Below, in pieces: positions 1 to 15,100 of a stretch of DNA of 64,000 nucleotides (positions within the stretch are counted from its first letter, which is position 1; each line of letters starts with the position of its first letter). A program made the translations under genes and the position numbers. This DNA comes from Haemonchus contortus. Its lineage: Eukaryota; Nematoda; Chromadorea; Rhabditida; Trichostrongylidae. The notes under the pieces are model-generated. The model was not told where the DNA came from. It saw only the letters and a program-made list of their open reading frames with translations, and made no database searches. The DNA lies in contig LS997565.1 in NCBI GenBank assembly GCA_000469685.2, positions 37,599,819 to 37,663,818 on the forward strand, given 5' to 3'.

Positions 1-3000
1 AATCTATACATGGACTATAAAGGATTGACGGTATTCCTGTTCCAATGACGGAGGGTTTCACGCAATAGACGACTACTGAAGGAGGGAATACCTCATCGAT
101 CAAAAGGAAAAATCCGACGTACGTGTGGTAGCGATCGAGAATCACCATGAAGGTGACCATTCCTGTGGGTTACGGTACCTTACAGTAATATTCTAGGAAC
201 ACTTTCGTCTGTTCGTTGTTTGAACGAGTAAGTCGGCTTTCTCGAGTACTAAGCAGCCGTCTCTCAAAGTAAACTGGTGATGAACATCTAGCGCTTGCTT
301 TTTGATGGGTAGGGGACCGTTAGCTGATCCTTCGAGCACCAGTACCAAACTAAAGTCTTCGCCCTGCACAAATCATTACTTTCTACCAGCTCGAAACTAT
401 TTCTTTGCAAAGTCAGACGGTCGAAGAGCCGTGGTATCTGTTAGGTCATGCATCGGAAAGCAATCGCTGCGAGATCAGGACGGAAGAATGGAAATATTTC
501 AAAATGACCAGCTCTTTGTATCTCATTGTAAACATTGAGCATGCACCTAGACCTGATCATCTGGGTGGCACAAATGAAGCTCCTACAAGGGGATCCCTAA
601 GAAGTCTCAATGTGTCTGGAATTCCACAGTGAAAGCAGGTGCATGTTGCAATACAAAGTAATAGGTAAATGCCCTTAACCACTGCTTTTTCATATTCCTC
701 TATGAACCTTTGTGGAAAATCGAAACTATCCAATGGTTTGGTTTTCTAGCGTTTTGAATAGTGGAAACGTTTTTCCTCTATGGGCAGAGCCTGACACCAC
801 AGGTTTTTATCAAAGAGACCTTTTTCGTACCGAATGGATTTATCGCTTTGAGCACCTGTCCCGATGATGAGGATAGGCGCTATTGGGGAAAGGGCCAGCT
901 CTTTGAATGGAATCGTAAACGGTTTTGCAAAACTGGTATGGAGCGATTAGAACGAAGTCCATAATTTCTTAGAAAGTTCATTGTAAATCGAAATCGATTG
1001 GGTTCAAAAATTGGCCGGAACATCTCTTTTCACGAACCAGCATCTCATGTTGGCTCATCGTTGTTAACCGTATGTATTATATGTCAGAGGCACCATATGA
1101 CCTCATGATATGATTGTTTACCATCATCTCATTTGTTTGTTTTTCTACCACAAAGCTGCTGGCGCGAGCAGCCTTTCTTTGTACGAAAACTCGTCCAATG
1201 CTCCTTGGAAGATCCCCATCATTAGACTTTGGACCTCTTATGATTTTGAGATTTTGACATTTTGACCCATGTTTTGCTCTGCTCTGCGATTTCTCTCAAG
1301 AGCAAGAAATGGGCCCGTCCTGTGTGAGTGCTTTTTTGTAGGCCTACCAAAACTTGTGAGGCTCCTTTCCTCGATTTGTAATCTGATTATCAGTACAGGG
1401 CAGAGGTGGTGTAATAGCAAGTGGTGTACTATCAGGCACACACTGTCACGAGATCGAATCCCGGATCGATACCCGCCGAGGCCACCAAGCCTTCCATCCC
1501 TCCGGGATCGCTTAATTGATACCAGACACGTCTGAGAAGCTAAAAGAACTGGCTCCCACATGAGGTGGGCCACCGCAGGTTATTGTATGTATGGTTTCTA
1601 CTCTCCTTTGGTACGCCATTGCGCTCGTCTCGTTCTCCAACTTCGAATCTCTCTTTCCACTCTTTACAATCAGCTAATTAAATAAGAACGATCATATGGA
1701 TATAGTCATATAAGTAAATACAAATAAATAAACAAATAAATATACATAGAGCCCTTTCTATGCGTTTTTTCGAGCGATTTCCCAGGACCGGACTTCCGAA
1801 TGGAGCGCAAGCAGCCTGAATGGCACTGTACCTTACTGAAGAATAAGGATTTTTCTAACTTGAGCGTGATAATTCTTCAACCATTGAGTTCACTATCTGG
1901 TCCTTCATTAGATCCTGTCAATAAATGTCAAATTTTGCTGGCATATTCTCTGTCTTATTGGCATTCCGTGCCGGTATTCAGAATGTCTAAAACTTGTGCT
2001 AACAGCTTCTGTCGATTTTTCGCTCATGCATTTTTATGACAACGCTCAACAACATTACACCCGAAGTTTTTCTACGTTCGAGCCGACAGTGGCAGCAAAG
2101 CGCGAGCCGCGTCGATTCCGGCTATCTGATTGTCTGTCCGAGTCCCCCACGATCCAAGGCAGTACCTTTTTTGACTGGTTGTGAATTCGTTCAACTCCTT
2201 GCGTTCTCACAACAGCCACCTGGCTACATTCAACATCTGCGCTGTGGTTCTTTGAAGTAGGGAAAATACTAGCATGACTAAGTGACGGCTGTTTCTCTGT
2301 GACGTCAGCGGCACAGCTCATTTTCGCTGCGTGTTCCAAGCTGGAAATCGACCATAAGATCGAGATATCCACTCTTCAGAACATCCTACCTAATCCGTTC
2401 GCTTGCAGGTTTTCCCAGCTGATTGTCCTTTCTGTAGTCATTTCCGAGTTTGCTCCTGTGGTAGCTTCGTTCCTCTGCTTTTTGCGAGCAAGTTTCATGG
2501 GTCCTTCAGACCAGATTTTTGATTTTAAATTTACCGTCTTCCTTCTTTCCGTATTCAATCTTCGTGTGAAAAAACTCGGTTTCATCCATTGGAATTCGTT
2601 CTCAAACCAAATAGCTTCTTTTGGGAGTAATGCTCGAACTTGACTGCTTGGTAGCCTAGGCATCGCTTTTCGGTTCCGGTTTTGTAAAGCCCCTCGGATC
2701 AGTGTCAGAAGCTGGTTGGGTTTTTTCAAAAAAGTTCATTGAACTCATAACTGTGAATAAAGCAAGTTAGCTCACAACCTTGTGACCAAAGGGGTGAGGC
2801 TCTCTACAGTTATGATCCGAATAAATCAATTATTTTCTCTGCCTTCTAGCATATAGCATACTTGTGATTTATCGATCAAAAATTGATTTTCGAACCATCC
2901 TCATCATGATCAAATCGAATTACCACAACGAGTTTTCTCATCAGCAATCGATTCGATCGCTGATGTCTGCCTAATCGACTGAGACGAGCCGTCTTGGTGG

Positions 3001-3039
3001 TGGCCTTTACGATTGTGGCTATTCATAGGAATTGTTTGA
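1..3039. other. Upstream region, no gene recognised
   Basis: I see no exon chain or conserved protein here on either strand. Open frames are short and lack coherent splice sites. The only structured piece is a SINE-like copy at 1403-1592. The true first exon or promoter of the rsf-1 homologue may lie in this stretch or outside the window; no ATG-bearing exon with the required phase could be picked with confidence. Confidence 0.5.
1403..1592 (+). repeat. SINE-like repeat, family A, copy 1
   Basis: It begins with a GAGGTGGTGTAAT box (A-box-like), followed by a B-box-like GATCGAATCCC, then a body with CCAAGCCTTCCATCCCTCC and TTAATTGATACCAGAC. The same ordered blocks recur at 17900, 26403, 31745, 36022 and 38626 on + and at about 31104-30960 on -. 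The layout suggests a tRNA-derived, Pol III type retroposon. Edges are estimated by eye. Confidence 0.65.
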
Positions 3040-3131
3040 ATGTCCATTCATGTGACTGAATCGCTAAAATCGCTTGATATTTTCCTTCTCCTAAGCATCC
3101 ATCCATCTATCAATTCATTTGACTGTTTCAG

Positions 3132-6100
3132 TTGGTTTGCCGGCCTCAAAGCCAAGATCTCACAACTTGCCGGTATCTCAGAGTGGATGAGCCAACTTGG
3201 TATTGGAGACACTCCCACTACCACTACTGCTGTTCAACAAAAGAATATGGTCAGTTACATCTTCTACTAAGCTGGCCATTCATTTGCTTTTCTTTTTTCG
3301 TTATTTATTCACTGTTATTTATGCTATTTATTTTTTATTTGTACATTGTACGTTTGTCTTCGTAATAACAACTCACTGTCGGAAAATTGTGTCGTATCTG
3401 GTCGATTTTTTTCTCGGATTTTTCCAGGAGCTTTCTATTCAAAACGCTGGGAAATAGCGTTCAGTGAGAGTGCATATCAGACCAAACTCAAATTAAAAAT
3501 TGCAGTTTACTCCCAGTCAACTTACAAGTGGTATTTTCATGTTGGGGATAAAGTTATGCTTGTAATGAACGACAACATTCCCCGCACCTTCCAGGCTAAC
3601 AATAAGGGGCCCATACGTTAGTTTCCTAATGACAGGAATTTTGTCAATTCCTGCCTTCACCTCGGGTTTTGAATTGTTTCACTTTAAACGGCTAATCGGT
3701 GAAAACTATCGTTTACATAAAGTGCAGCCATTTTTGAACTTCGAACATCCTCCTGGCCCATCGTTGTGGCAGCGAAGACTGTCCCTGAATGTCCAAGCAA
3801 GTTCGGCGTTCGTGTTTCTCGAACTTCTAGAATTCAGAGACTAGAAAGAGTAAGAAAAATGTTCCTTCTAAATCAGTATGCCATTAATCAGGCCATTCAA
3901 CTACTTCCTACGAAAATTATTTGCTGGATTTGAAGATAGCAATGGTGACCTTGACAAGTTGGGTGACACACCACAATTCTATCGGTCGTTCAAATTAATT
4001 ACCAATGCTTTCATGGACAATCGGGAATTCAAAGCTTGCTACACATGAGCTTTTCTGCCAAGATTCTCTCTAGCAGGCAGGCACAGGAACTCTAGTCTAC
4101 TCTTATCGCGTCACAATGCCTCTTAATAGCCATACAATCGAAAAGCGTAGATATAATTCATGAAGGTATCATATATACTTTTTGATCGCCCTTCAAATTA
4201 CTGATGCGCAAAGAACTCAAAACGTATATTTTACCCCAAGACTTCACCCTCATCCAATATCGATTAGAATCCGTTATCGTTTTTTATCACCTATTACTAC
4301 TTTCGATTATTAATCATCCATTCATTTCCTTTGATAGTGTTCCAGTACTCTAATTATTGACCTTCAGCAACCGTACATTATTACCAGTGTTTATCACTTT
4401 TTCGCAAAGGATGATGAGAATGGTTGTAGTATAATGATATTGATATTTGTTGAACCTGTTGGCTCGCACTGTTGAAGCTTTCTTCAGTTCGTAGTATCGG
4501 AGCCGCGCTTAGTCCCCATTATCCCGCTTCTTTCCTAGTAATCAAGCTGTTCCGTGCTCGTATCCCAAACATACGCACCCCGGATATCTGCTCGACCGAT
4601 GGAAGTTCGATTTAGAAGCGGTGGTCGTAAGTGGGGCTGGGGTAGGCTGCGACCAGGCTCACTTACCATCGTGTTTCTCAGCGTCAATGAATCGGTGTAA
4701 GGCTTTCATGCCAAAGCAAAACGTGGTCAGTCATATTGGCAGATCTAGCAAGTTAATGTTAAGATCTAAAAATGCATCCAAATGCTGCAATATTCGGTTT
4801 GAATCGAATGTGGGGATGACTTCCAATATCGGCCTATCAGTGCTGGGAGTTCAATCCGTTAAGCTACATTGTTGACTGTTCATTAAACCTACTACGACCT
4901 TCCTTCCACTCTCGTCGATCTGCCTTTCCTTTTCTTTTTTGTCCCTTTCAAACCCAACTGATTTACAACCTACTGAATTCACGGGCCAAATATACATATA
5001 TACCTACCAGGATCCAACTGGGTAAAAGTTTAGAATGTATGGAGTACCTATGAGAACCAAAACTTACTTTTTCAAGCACATTTGTCAACTACGAGCATTC
5101 CATGAGTTTTTATTCTCTGGAACTCCGCTAGTTTCTCGATTATGTGATATGGGCAGTGCCTGGAATTTTTTCTCGAAATACTTTCACATCTGGCATTACA
5201 ATATGCGAAGTAGTGCGAAGACGAGGTTGCCTACCATAAATCAATATAAAAATACCCATTGTAACTGCTTACTAAAAGTAGCGATCCGTCTCGATGTCTA
5301 TTGAAATGACTGCATGGTTTCGTAATAAAATCGAATCTACAGGAGGTTCAACATCGAATAGATTATTTTTAACTACGATGTCTCCTGTCTTCAGTGCGAT
5401 AGGGAATATCCTATGGTTGAAGGTGTTCTTTTCTGGGCATATTATGTTGAGTAAGTGCATTTTTAACTATTCATTTTTTTATTCATGCAACGATAGTAGA
5501 GTTGGGGAGAGAGGTTACTTCATAGCGGCTTGGACGAAGTTGTAAATTTCCTTTTGGGTGCTACCAGCAGTTCATGAGACGGACAGGAAAAGGGCCAACG
5601 TTCCTTCAGGATAGGACTGGGTTGATGTACACTGGAACCAAATACTGCTATAAAACAAATGATTTACTATACTGCTGACAGGATACACCTACATTTTTAC
5701 TTACTTGATTTTCTCAGGCACGGAATCCATTTGAATACCCAAACGATATGTTCGGGGAATAGGAAGTGAGAATGGGAAGTTGTTATATTACAAGGCTAGC
5801 GAAAGTGCGAAGGCTTAAATCGTCAAAACATCCACAGAAAGCTCATCTCTGAACAGATACATCATACAAGAGTGGTGTCACTCTGTAGCTTATCACGTGG
5901 GCTCTGATGGTACCAGGACCGAAGGCTGGCACGTCCAAAGCCGTCTCGCTCATGAGTTTGGGAGCCTAACCTTTACATGACCAGCTGCTCATTTAAAAAC
6001 ATTAGACTGATAGTCATTGTGATTACTGTACTACCAGGAAAGGCCTCGTTGATCGAAGGTTCCTTCCTTAGTTTTCTCTTTTTTATGAGTATCCTTCGTT

Positions 6101-9100
6101 ACATCCATCTTGCATTTTTATAATTCAGTCAATATTTTGTATTTATATCACTGTACTTTATAATCATCCTTAAAAGTGCACATAGTATCGTGTCCATGAA
6201 GCAGCAGAACAAATTGTACCCGGATGTTCTTTCCTACGTATTCTACTCGTATGATCATCGGGGATGCTTGGTGAATGATCAGGCCCTCAATGTTGCCGAT
6301 ATGTCATGCCTGCTCGTAACTGGGGAAGTGGACATGTCATCTGATGATGCACTTGTGAAAAGGTACCCCGGTTCTAACCGAGAGAATTTCTCGAAACTGC
6401 TTGGGAGGATCGAGGTAGTCAAATATGTCTTCACATTCCCAATCTCTCATTGCTAAGGCGGAGTCGTCTCTAATCGACCACGGAGAATTGAGCCATCCGA
6501 GTTTTTGGCAATTGATTTATGACATGTGGAATGCATTACATTACATTGCCGAGTTGTGGTGTAAAGAATCGACGACGGGAAAGTTACTCCAGTTGTTGCT
6601 ACGTCAAAGGGTTAGATGGTGAAATATTGGGGAGTATTGACTACGGCATCATTGCGTATAATCCTCCCAGGAACATGCATATTCAGTAATCAAGATGTAA
6701 AGAATCGAATCTTTTCATGTTAATCAACCTACCCTCTGGGCCTCATCCAAGCGATCGACTTCCATACAAAACCTTAGTGACGTTTTGTATGTGTCTATAC
6801 AATGGCATGCGGCTGTCATTGGATGAGCAAGTCAGCGCTTTCATATTCCTAGAAGGGTAAAGTATATAATCCACCCGAAATGGATTGAAGGCTTCTTTGG
6901 TCTATGCAAACATCGATATGGAACTCGATCACATGCATGTACTAATGTAGTGCGCCACTTGTCACTACACTACACCTCATACCTTATTTTGGTACAAAAA
7001 AATAAGGTATAATATTTTCTTGAAAAGGCATTGTTTTGCAGGCTTCGCACTTACTTCGGGCACCCGGTCACCCAGTGACCAAATCTAAATCTCATCTCCC
7101 ATCATCGCTGTGTTGATTAATTAGAAGGATTGCCTTTTCCTTTTTACTTGGTACGAAATAGAATCTTGTGGTGCCCAAGATGACCTCCTAGTGTTTTTTA
7201 TCATTTTTGTTTTTTAACTCAATTCGACTTTTTCATTTACATTTTTCTTTTTCTGGTGAATTCAAAATGTTTGCCTGTTTACTTTGAATCCAAGTGAAAA
7301 CACTTTCTTCAAGAGCTAAGAAACTACTAGAACTATAGAAGAACCTAAACCTATACCAGTTGACTGTAACTGATTGAAGAAATGAACTTATCCTTCTATT
7401 AATTGGTCCCCTCCCTCTTCATCGTGAGATGTCTTGATAAGAAACAAACTCCACCGCTCTTCAAAAGGTCTCATTTTTTCCAAGGCAATTGTGAACAGTA
7501 GAGAAAGGATAGCATGAGGAAAATGCTGCTGGAATTGCTCTCTCTATACATTTATCACGGAATGTGCCTTCAATCAATTATCAGATTATTTTAGTTGTGT
7601 GTGGGATAATCCCCTGCAGACTGATGCAAATGATGTGCTATAAGCCAGTGGAACGCTGTCAATCTGTCTAACACCCTCAATATGTAGCAACGGCCTGTCA
7701 CTCCCTTGCAGTTACAATTCCCCATCAATTACTTTTTATCGAATCCCCCATTGCAAAGACCCAATCTCCCACGTTGCTTTATCCTCCGACGTCATTGTCG
7801 TCAAACCCTTTGCATTATCATTATCATGCCGTTCACTGGATGACTTAGGAGGATAAGGTGCATCACAATGAAGGAGACGTCGTACTTAAGTGTGACTAGT
7901 CATTTTTATAGGGAATACACAAACCCTCCAACCTTCCAGGGTAGGTTGTCTTGTACAATGTCATTCTGGAAAACTGACTCTGACTGAAGGATGCTGGAGA
8001 GCGGTGTCTGGGATCTGTAATCAAGGAAGTTTTGAAGAAAAAAGGATTATTGATCAAGAGAACGACATACGAGTCAGTGCTTCCATCCTCCCGAATGAAG
8101 ATGGTTTCAGTCAATCGACTCAGATGAGAGGGAAAGGTTCGGAACGCTTGGGGGATATCAACCTCTAATACGACTCCCGAACGATACTTGTACTTGCGTC
8201 AGTGTACCCTTGACACTACATCACCTCCTCCTCAATAAACGCGGTAGGGTGAAAAAGTAGGAGCTCCAATACTCGACCCGATCAGCAGATCATAACAATG
8301 AAGCGTAGCGTTGGGGTAAAAACAAGTGGGAGCTCATTTGATTACAATTTCATCTGATCCCTCTCGTACAATGCCCGGGGTCTGGTTTTTCGGATTTCCA
8401 ACGAATTCCTTACCTCCCTTCCAGCTTACGTCGTGGAAGCCACTCAACGCCCCCACTTAGACTTTCCATCTCAATCCAAAACAGTTGACGTTATACCTTC
8501 TTACTTATTCGACGAGATGAATAAACAATCAACATAAGCAATAAACATGTGAGAATTCATGAAACAATCCAGTCACTTCATTCCCTTTTCAAGGACTTTC
8601 AAGCCATTTTGCCGTTAGGGAGCTTACACGAGGCCCTCGCGTTTGGAAGTGTTATGTGAGTGATAGTGATATGATAGTTCATTTCAAGCTAATGTTCTAC
8701 TCCGAAAACCCGACCTTCAGGCACTAAGAGTAAGCCGTTCCGAATGTTCTTACTCGTTTTTTCCTGGACGCTTTCTCTCTGTGGATTATGGACTTTGTGC
8801 TGTACAGCTTTTCGAACAGCAAATCCGCTAAATGGATTTTCAATGGCCCTTTAGGAGGTCGGGAGTGGTCGGCTGGTGCTCAAATTTCGTCGTACAGCGT
8901 GATTTGCGACCAGAAGCAATAGGACATCAAATGGTCCGAAGTCATAGCCAAGATGACGGAATATTGGAAAGAAGTAGAAGAGAGAATGTACCAGATGCAA
9001 AAAGTTTGAAAGCGCATCAAAAGACGTTCTGTCTGACCGTTAGACGGGTATTTCCAATGATTCTTGTGGCTCAAAAAAGGTCATTAGGTCCGGTTCGGCT

Positions 9101-12100
9101 AGCGCGAATTAGCTGCAGTCATTCCTGGGACACTCCTGATATCCAGCCTCCGATATGTTCCTCTCAGAAGCACCCAAACCCGTCTCCATCTGGCTCGCAA
9201 TCGAACCTAATGTCACATTCTGAATTGGAATGTTTTCACTTTTGTGCTACCATATGCATATGTGTGCATGTATGGTAAATTGTTCATTGAGTATCTGAAT
9301 CTAGTAGTAGAAGACAAATTAAGGTGGAAAAGAGGCGGAGTTCCCAATAAAAATCGCAATGATTGATGTGGGTCCCATTGAAGTCACCCTCACAAAAGAT
9401 TCTCAAGGGCAAAACTATTCAGAAAGTTTTGCTACAGCGACTCTGCAGCAAAACCGCTTAGACGATTTCAGAAATGGAAATGAGGCAATGGGAAAGTCGG
9501 GCTGTCCGGCAAACTTTCCCTCGACACGCAACGACGTCACAAAAAAGGCAGGCGACATCGGCACACAACGAAGGGATCCACACTTGAGGATGTCACTTGG
9601 CATGGGGAAACATCAAAATGTCAAACAACAGACTTTTCGTTGGCCCACGTTGACTTCTATAGGATACGCCATGAACCAAACCTCGAACCGATGTTTTCAT
9701 TCCAATAGAGAATAAGTAGGCGAGTGGATTCAATCTGTCTAACATGCACCTATATAGCAGTCTCTTTTGGCAAGTGGTAAACAAGGGGGCTTCTAGTTCA
9801 AGGGATCAAAAAGCGGTGCCCGGCAAGCACATTAGGAGTTTCGAGTCCCAGTGGAGTCCTTTCGTATTCCTATCCGCCCCTACAAGCCTTTCTGTACTCA
9901 GCGAAATAAAAGACTCAACTCGATAAGGAAATCAAACTTTATTTTTTACCACTAGTTCTTTTCTGTTATCGTTGCTTATTTCTGTTTTTTTCTCAAAATG
10001 ATTTATTTCAACCGAAGAACTACATCTTCTGCTACTGTCGATATCAGGACAGAAAAGTGGTTGAAAATCGCTTGTTCCGATTTGAATTTGGATTTATAGT
10101 CTTGTCAGTCGACTTGCTATCTATTTGAACCTTAATATTGTCTTCCTCACCCTACTGTTTTCAGGCATCGCCAACAACCTCAGCTCGTCGAGAAGTGGAT
10201 GATGACTCGATATCTTATCATTCCATATCTCTCGATGACTGTACTGCCATGCCGGAGTGGGATGAAGAGGTAAGACCATCCATCTGGTTGATTTTTTCAA
10301 TGTACAACTAACAAGTACGTCCAACACATAAATCGATTAGCATCAACATAACATCAACATTTTCATTCATGCATTTTCATCCTTTTTCAGACATTATTAT
10401 TTTTATTTGTATTTCTGACGTCGCCTTGTGTTACATATTTGATAAATGAAGTAAAATGTCCATAGGTCGTTAAATTTCAGCATTGGGACTTTGGAGCTTC
10501 GTTTCTGGCTGACCTGGATTCGTCTCATGTATGGAATGATACGTTAGAACGACAGCATTTTGGTCCGCTTAAGGGTTTACTCACCACTGGTGGCACGAAA
10601 GCCGACAGTCATCGATTTGTGTACGATTTTTTAGTCGTCTTTCCTATTTTTTTCGTCATTCCTACTCGGTGCGTGTTGTAATTTCAGATCCATTACACTC
10701 GTTCATCCAACATGGTGCGATAAATGTGGCGATTTCATTTGGGGTTTACTGAAGCAAGCTTCTAAATGTGAAAGTAAGTCTAAATATATTGATATTATTA
10801 TTATATTTATTGTTCTTTGAGTTTGAGTGATCGAAAAAAGAGAGAATAGCCACTGTCAGCCGGTTTTTCGAGAATGTGCCATGCTTCTCATACCTGTTTG
10901 CAATTGTGGAGGCATAAGAACTCGTTTCATTCGGCCAATGCTATTTCAAAAAGTCTTCCGATTAAGTGCAGAGCTTGAGCTTCCGATACAATCATGGGTT
11001 CCCATTTCTAACCTCTAAGAAATGAAATTGGTAGAGTTTGAACTTAATTTCTGTATAATGGGTATGTAGCGCTAAACCCGACCCGCTCACAGCTCCTGAC
11101 GGCGCTTGGCCTGATGCCTCACATCGCACCGTGTTTTTGTCGGTTGTTCTAATAGCTGGCTATGCGTTGTAGTGTTCGGAAATGAAGAACAGTACTTGGT
11201 TTCTGGGAAATGCGCTGGATACGCTTTCGAAGGACCCGGTAATTCTTTTCAGAGCGAACGTCCGTTAACATCGTTCTCACTCTTTTACACGACCTTATTC
11301 CCGTTCCATCATATTGCGCATTTGTTGTTACTGAAAAACTGAAAAGCTTGACTGCTTTTCTTCTGGAAGATTCTGACTTCTTTTCAGATTGCAACTACAC
11401 CTGCCATAGTCGATGTCAAGAATTGGTGACGTTAGAATGTCGATCAGCCGGTTCATCGCTAGCATCCGACGAATTTCCCTCCATCTATCCCAAATTGCTT
11501 GATGGAACCCTGGGAACTATCCCGAAAGAATTACATCTGCCACCTCTCCAATTACATTCATCATTTGGAGATTCCGACAAGGAGAATGAGACATGTTTCG
11601 AGGTAAGCCCGCGTCATTCCACTCCTTCCAGAGCTCTTTTCGTTTTTTTCGTTTTCCTCTGAGTGCCTGCAAGATGGCAGCATGATCGGATTATCGGCTC
11701 GTTTTGAGAAGCTTGGGAAGGGTGATGTGGGGGATTTACGGAGCCGAGCTGTTTTTGCAATATTATTTCTGTGGCTAATGTTTTCCATCTAGAATCCGCT
11801 ATTCACTCCATCAAAGATGTCCCGTCCTGTTGAACCACCCTCATCATCCGCTCCTAGCCGCCAACCCAGAGAGCAGCAAGAGCCTCAAGAACCTACTACT
11901 AGCCAGGTACAGTTGTCTTCACTTTCCGTTTCCACTTCATCTAAATTGCTCATTTTTGACTTTACGAATTAGAATTTGCCAGTAGGCTTCATGTGAAAGT
12001 AGGTGTAACGAACTGAGCACATTGCTTTCTACACCATATGGCTATCGGAGCTATCTAGTTTTCTGGTGGTTCCCATCAACGAGAGCTTTCTGTAGTAAGA

Positions 12101-15100
12101 AGGTGATTTCAGAGAAAAACACTGTAGAAAGGGTAATTGTGGGTACGGTATCCTTGCTTAGTTTATTTTCCAGGTTGAGTTCTCAGGAAAATTTCTTTCC
12201 GCCCTCATCCTCGAGCTAATCCTTTTTGAAAGGCCCTTCAAAACAGAGTGGTGCCGAATATTGCCCTTTCTTTACCAGATAATGTTGACTCAGGAGTCTG
12301 AAGAAACTGAAGGGGTATTACCCTTTGCGTCGGTTCCGCCCTCGATTACAACTCTTTATTAGAGTGGAATTATAAATTCTAAATGGCGAACGATACATTT
12401 AATAAGGATGGGTTTTATCAGAGTAATCCAGCACCGTATCAACTGAAAATCCTTGAGAAGATGAATTTTTTTCTCTGACAAGTACATAAATGAGAGCAGT
12501 CAGCCAGACAGTATTTGAGAAAAATTTTCCATCCTTCATACCAGATTACCCTGATTCCTGATGAAATGGATGGTAGCATGGAAAAAAAACTGATATCTTG
12601 AGCTGTATTGGCAGCTTTTAGCACCTCTTACTACTTCTGTTTTTCAAGTATCCATGTTAAAATCTTCTATGAGACCCAATCGCTAGTTCTGCTGTAGCAA
12701 CGATGCTTTTTCACCATGATTCATGCGGAAATTTGTCTCGGCAATTGTGATTCAATGTGGGGAAAGCACTCTACATGTCCTTAAGAAGTGTTTTTCCCTG
12801 ACAACTGAATTTATCCGTCTTCAGCAACAGTCAGTAGCAATTTAAAGTGTGACCACCAAGCTGCATATCATGGCTGCTCAAATTTGAGAAACTCCAATCG
12901 CATGGCGTACACCAGCACATAGCTTCAAAGCTTCCCTTGTCTTAGTATCAGCATTATTTTTATTTTTACTAAACTATTACATGATTAAAAATTCGTTTCG
13001 GGATCAATATGAAAATGATTTAGACGTTGCGAATATCGGAAGTGTATGTGAAAGAGGACACGCCGTTCGAATGGTCTCCAGCTTATCGTGATGAAAACCT
13101 CGCTGAAAAGATAGAAGAATACAATAAGACCAGCGATGGCCTTAGCATGAGAATAGTAGGTCCTAAAACGAATTTCGTCGTGAATGGTGGTTAAAATCGT
13201 ACGATTTTAGAACGACGACGGTGAGACGTTCTCTGGTCACATTCAAATCCATATGAACCTTACCCGACCGATCAACGTGGTTGCCGGAGAGAAACCGCCC
13301 TCAGTGTACGATGTTGTGAATACAGGTGGGTACCAAGGACAGTATTTCTGTCAGGTTGATGCATAAGTAATGTCGGTTAGGAGAAAAAATATTTTTAAAG
13401 ATTGACCTAAGTCCTGTACCGATTTGTTCTGTCTAATTGATTATCAGCTCGAACCATTTCCTGTTCTGGAGTTTCATGAGCTTTTTCGAAGAATTCGTAT
13501 TCTTCTAATGTAAAGTAGTTTGATCAAATCTCTTAGTCACTCACGTCATCAAGGTCCACGTCTCCCATGGGTGTGTTCCCATACGGCACGCACCCGCCAC
13601 GTATTGGGGCGCATAGTGTAGGGGAAGGGGGACGCACGATTCCTGCGATTCTGGGTGCACGCGGCAAACTGCGCGGCGGAATTCGTGTTGATTCGAACGA
13701 CTCTGACGCCTACTATTGGAGCACAAACTTGTAGTAGAGTGGATTAGTAGGATCAGCTGACCATACCCAACTATTCTACTTCAAGTTTGTGCCCCAATAA
13801 TAGGCGTCAGAGTCGTTCGAATCATCACGGATTCCGCCGCGCAATTTGCCGCGCGCACCCAGAATTGCACGAATCGGCACACACCCGTAGGGGAATAGAT
13901 ATCTGCTAAAGGGTATGGACTCATGGTAGACGGAGGGTAGGCTACTTACACTTTCCTGACATATTATTCCAGAAGAACTTGTTGTTGTAGGTAGAAGTGG
14001 GAGGAAGGCCACCTTTCCCTCTACTCGTTCCTCTTCCCGCTAAAGAATGAAGCCTGTGTTTCGAAGTTTTGTTCCCAACTTCGGGTGGTAAGCTTAGAGG
14101 TTAATCAACCCAGCCAATTTGTCTTGTTGTTTCTATTATAACTGTTCCTGAAAACCCCTGCCTCCTCTCCCTTCTATCTTTAACGACCTCACTCCTTTCT
14201 GTCTGTCCTTAAAAAACAAAAATCATCCTCAAATGTGTGACATAGCATTATCACAGCAAAGCATTTATCATAGTAAAGTCAGAGAGTCGCATATCAGTGT
14301 TGACAGCAAATTATTTTAACAAGTCAAGATAAGATGTGGAATGAGCTCCACTGGGCTTATTGTTCTGAAAAGAACTTTGTAGATGTCGTTGATTCCTCCC
14401 AATGTATGGTGAATCACCTCGATCGGCCAGTTTTTTTCCAACGGTCGCTCGTCGCAGGCGACTTGCTCGATTCTCCAGCGGGGTTTCGTTGTTATCAGGA
14501 GGTGGTTCGATACGGTTTATGCGATTTTCGCTGTGATAGCGGAGCAGCTGAAATGGATCGGTTCTGATCATATGTGCGAGAGACTCAGAAGAGCTTCTCG
14601 AGCTTCAATTCCCCTACCACTTACCGTGCCATCTCCTCTGACTCGCAAACATTTCCTGTCGTACTGTGGCTGTGGCTGTGCTTGTCGGGTTGCTGAAAGA
14701 GCCTGCTTCCTATTCGATTCATCCCAATGATGCCCTCAACTTACCACTACTGCTCATTGGACGAGGTAATCGACTTCGTGGACGTAGTGTGGGGCTTTGT
14801 GGCAAGGATCGTGGTGTAGACAACGTTCGGGAAGAACTTTGCTGAAATCTTGACGATAACAAAACTGAGGTCGGTTACCCAGTGCTCTGTCTTGCACTCT
14901 GTATCCTATGGTCCAAAAGGGCATTGGGCTTGCTGACATCGTCCGATCCGACAGATATCATTTCGAATGTTCAGTGATCGCCTCGGCTTCAGTTTAGATG
15001 GTCTTGCACCTGTTTTCGTATGTATGGCAACGGAAGAGGGGTCCACATTGTGGTGGAGCAATTGCATGCGCTTCATGAGCGCTGCGCGGGGTGTTTGCTG

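Larger units (their letters stand above)
3250..10164. other. Long first visible intron of rsf-1
   Basis: This 6.9 kb stretch has no convincing exon. It holds a perfect 12-bp inverted repeat with an 8-nt loop at 6979-7010 and a SINE-like family B copy at 9783-9945. An internal promoter for a shorter rsf-1 isoform starting near the C1-domain exons would be plausible here, but nothing in the sequence shows one. Confidence 0.5.

Noticed and set aside
8832..9278. Longest + strand open frame in the first rsf-1 intron (148 aa)
   Set aside because: Composition is not protein-like, alternative frames are equally open, and no family match or splice sites give it context.
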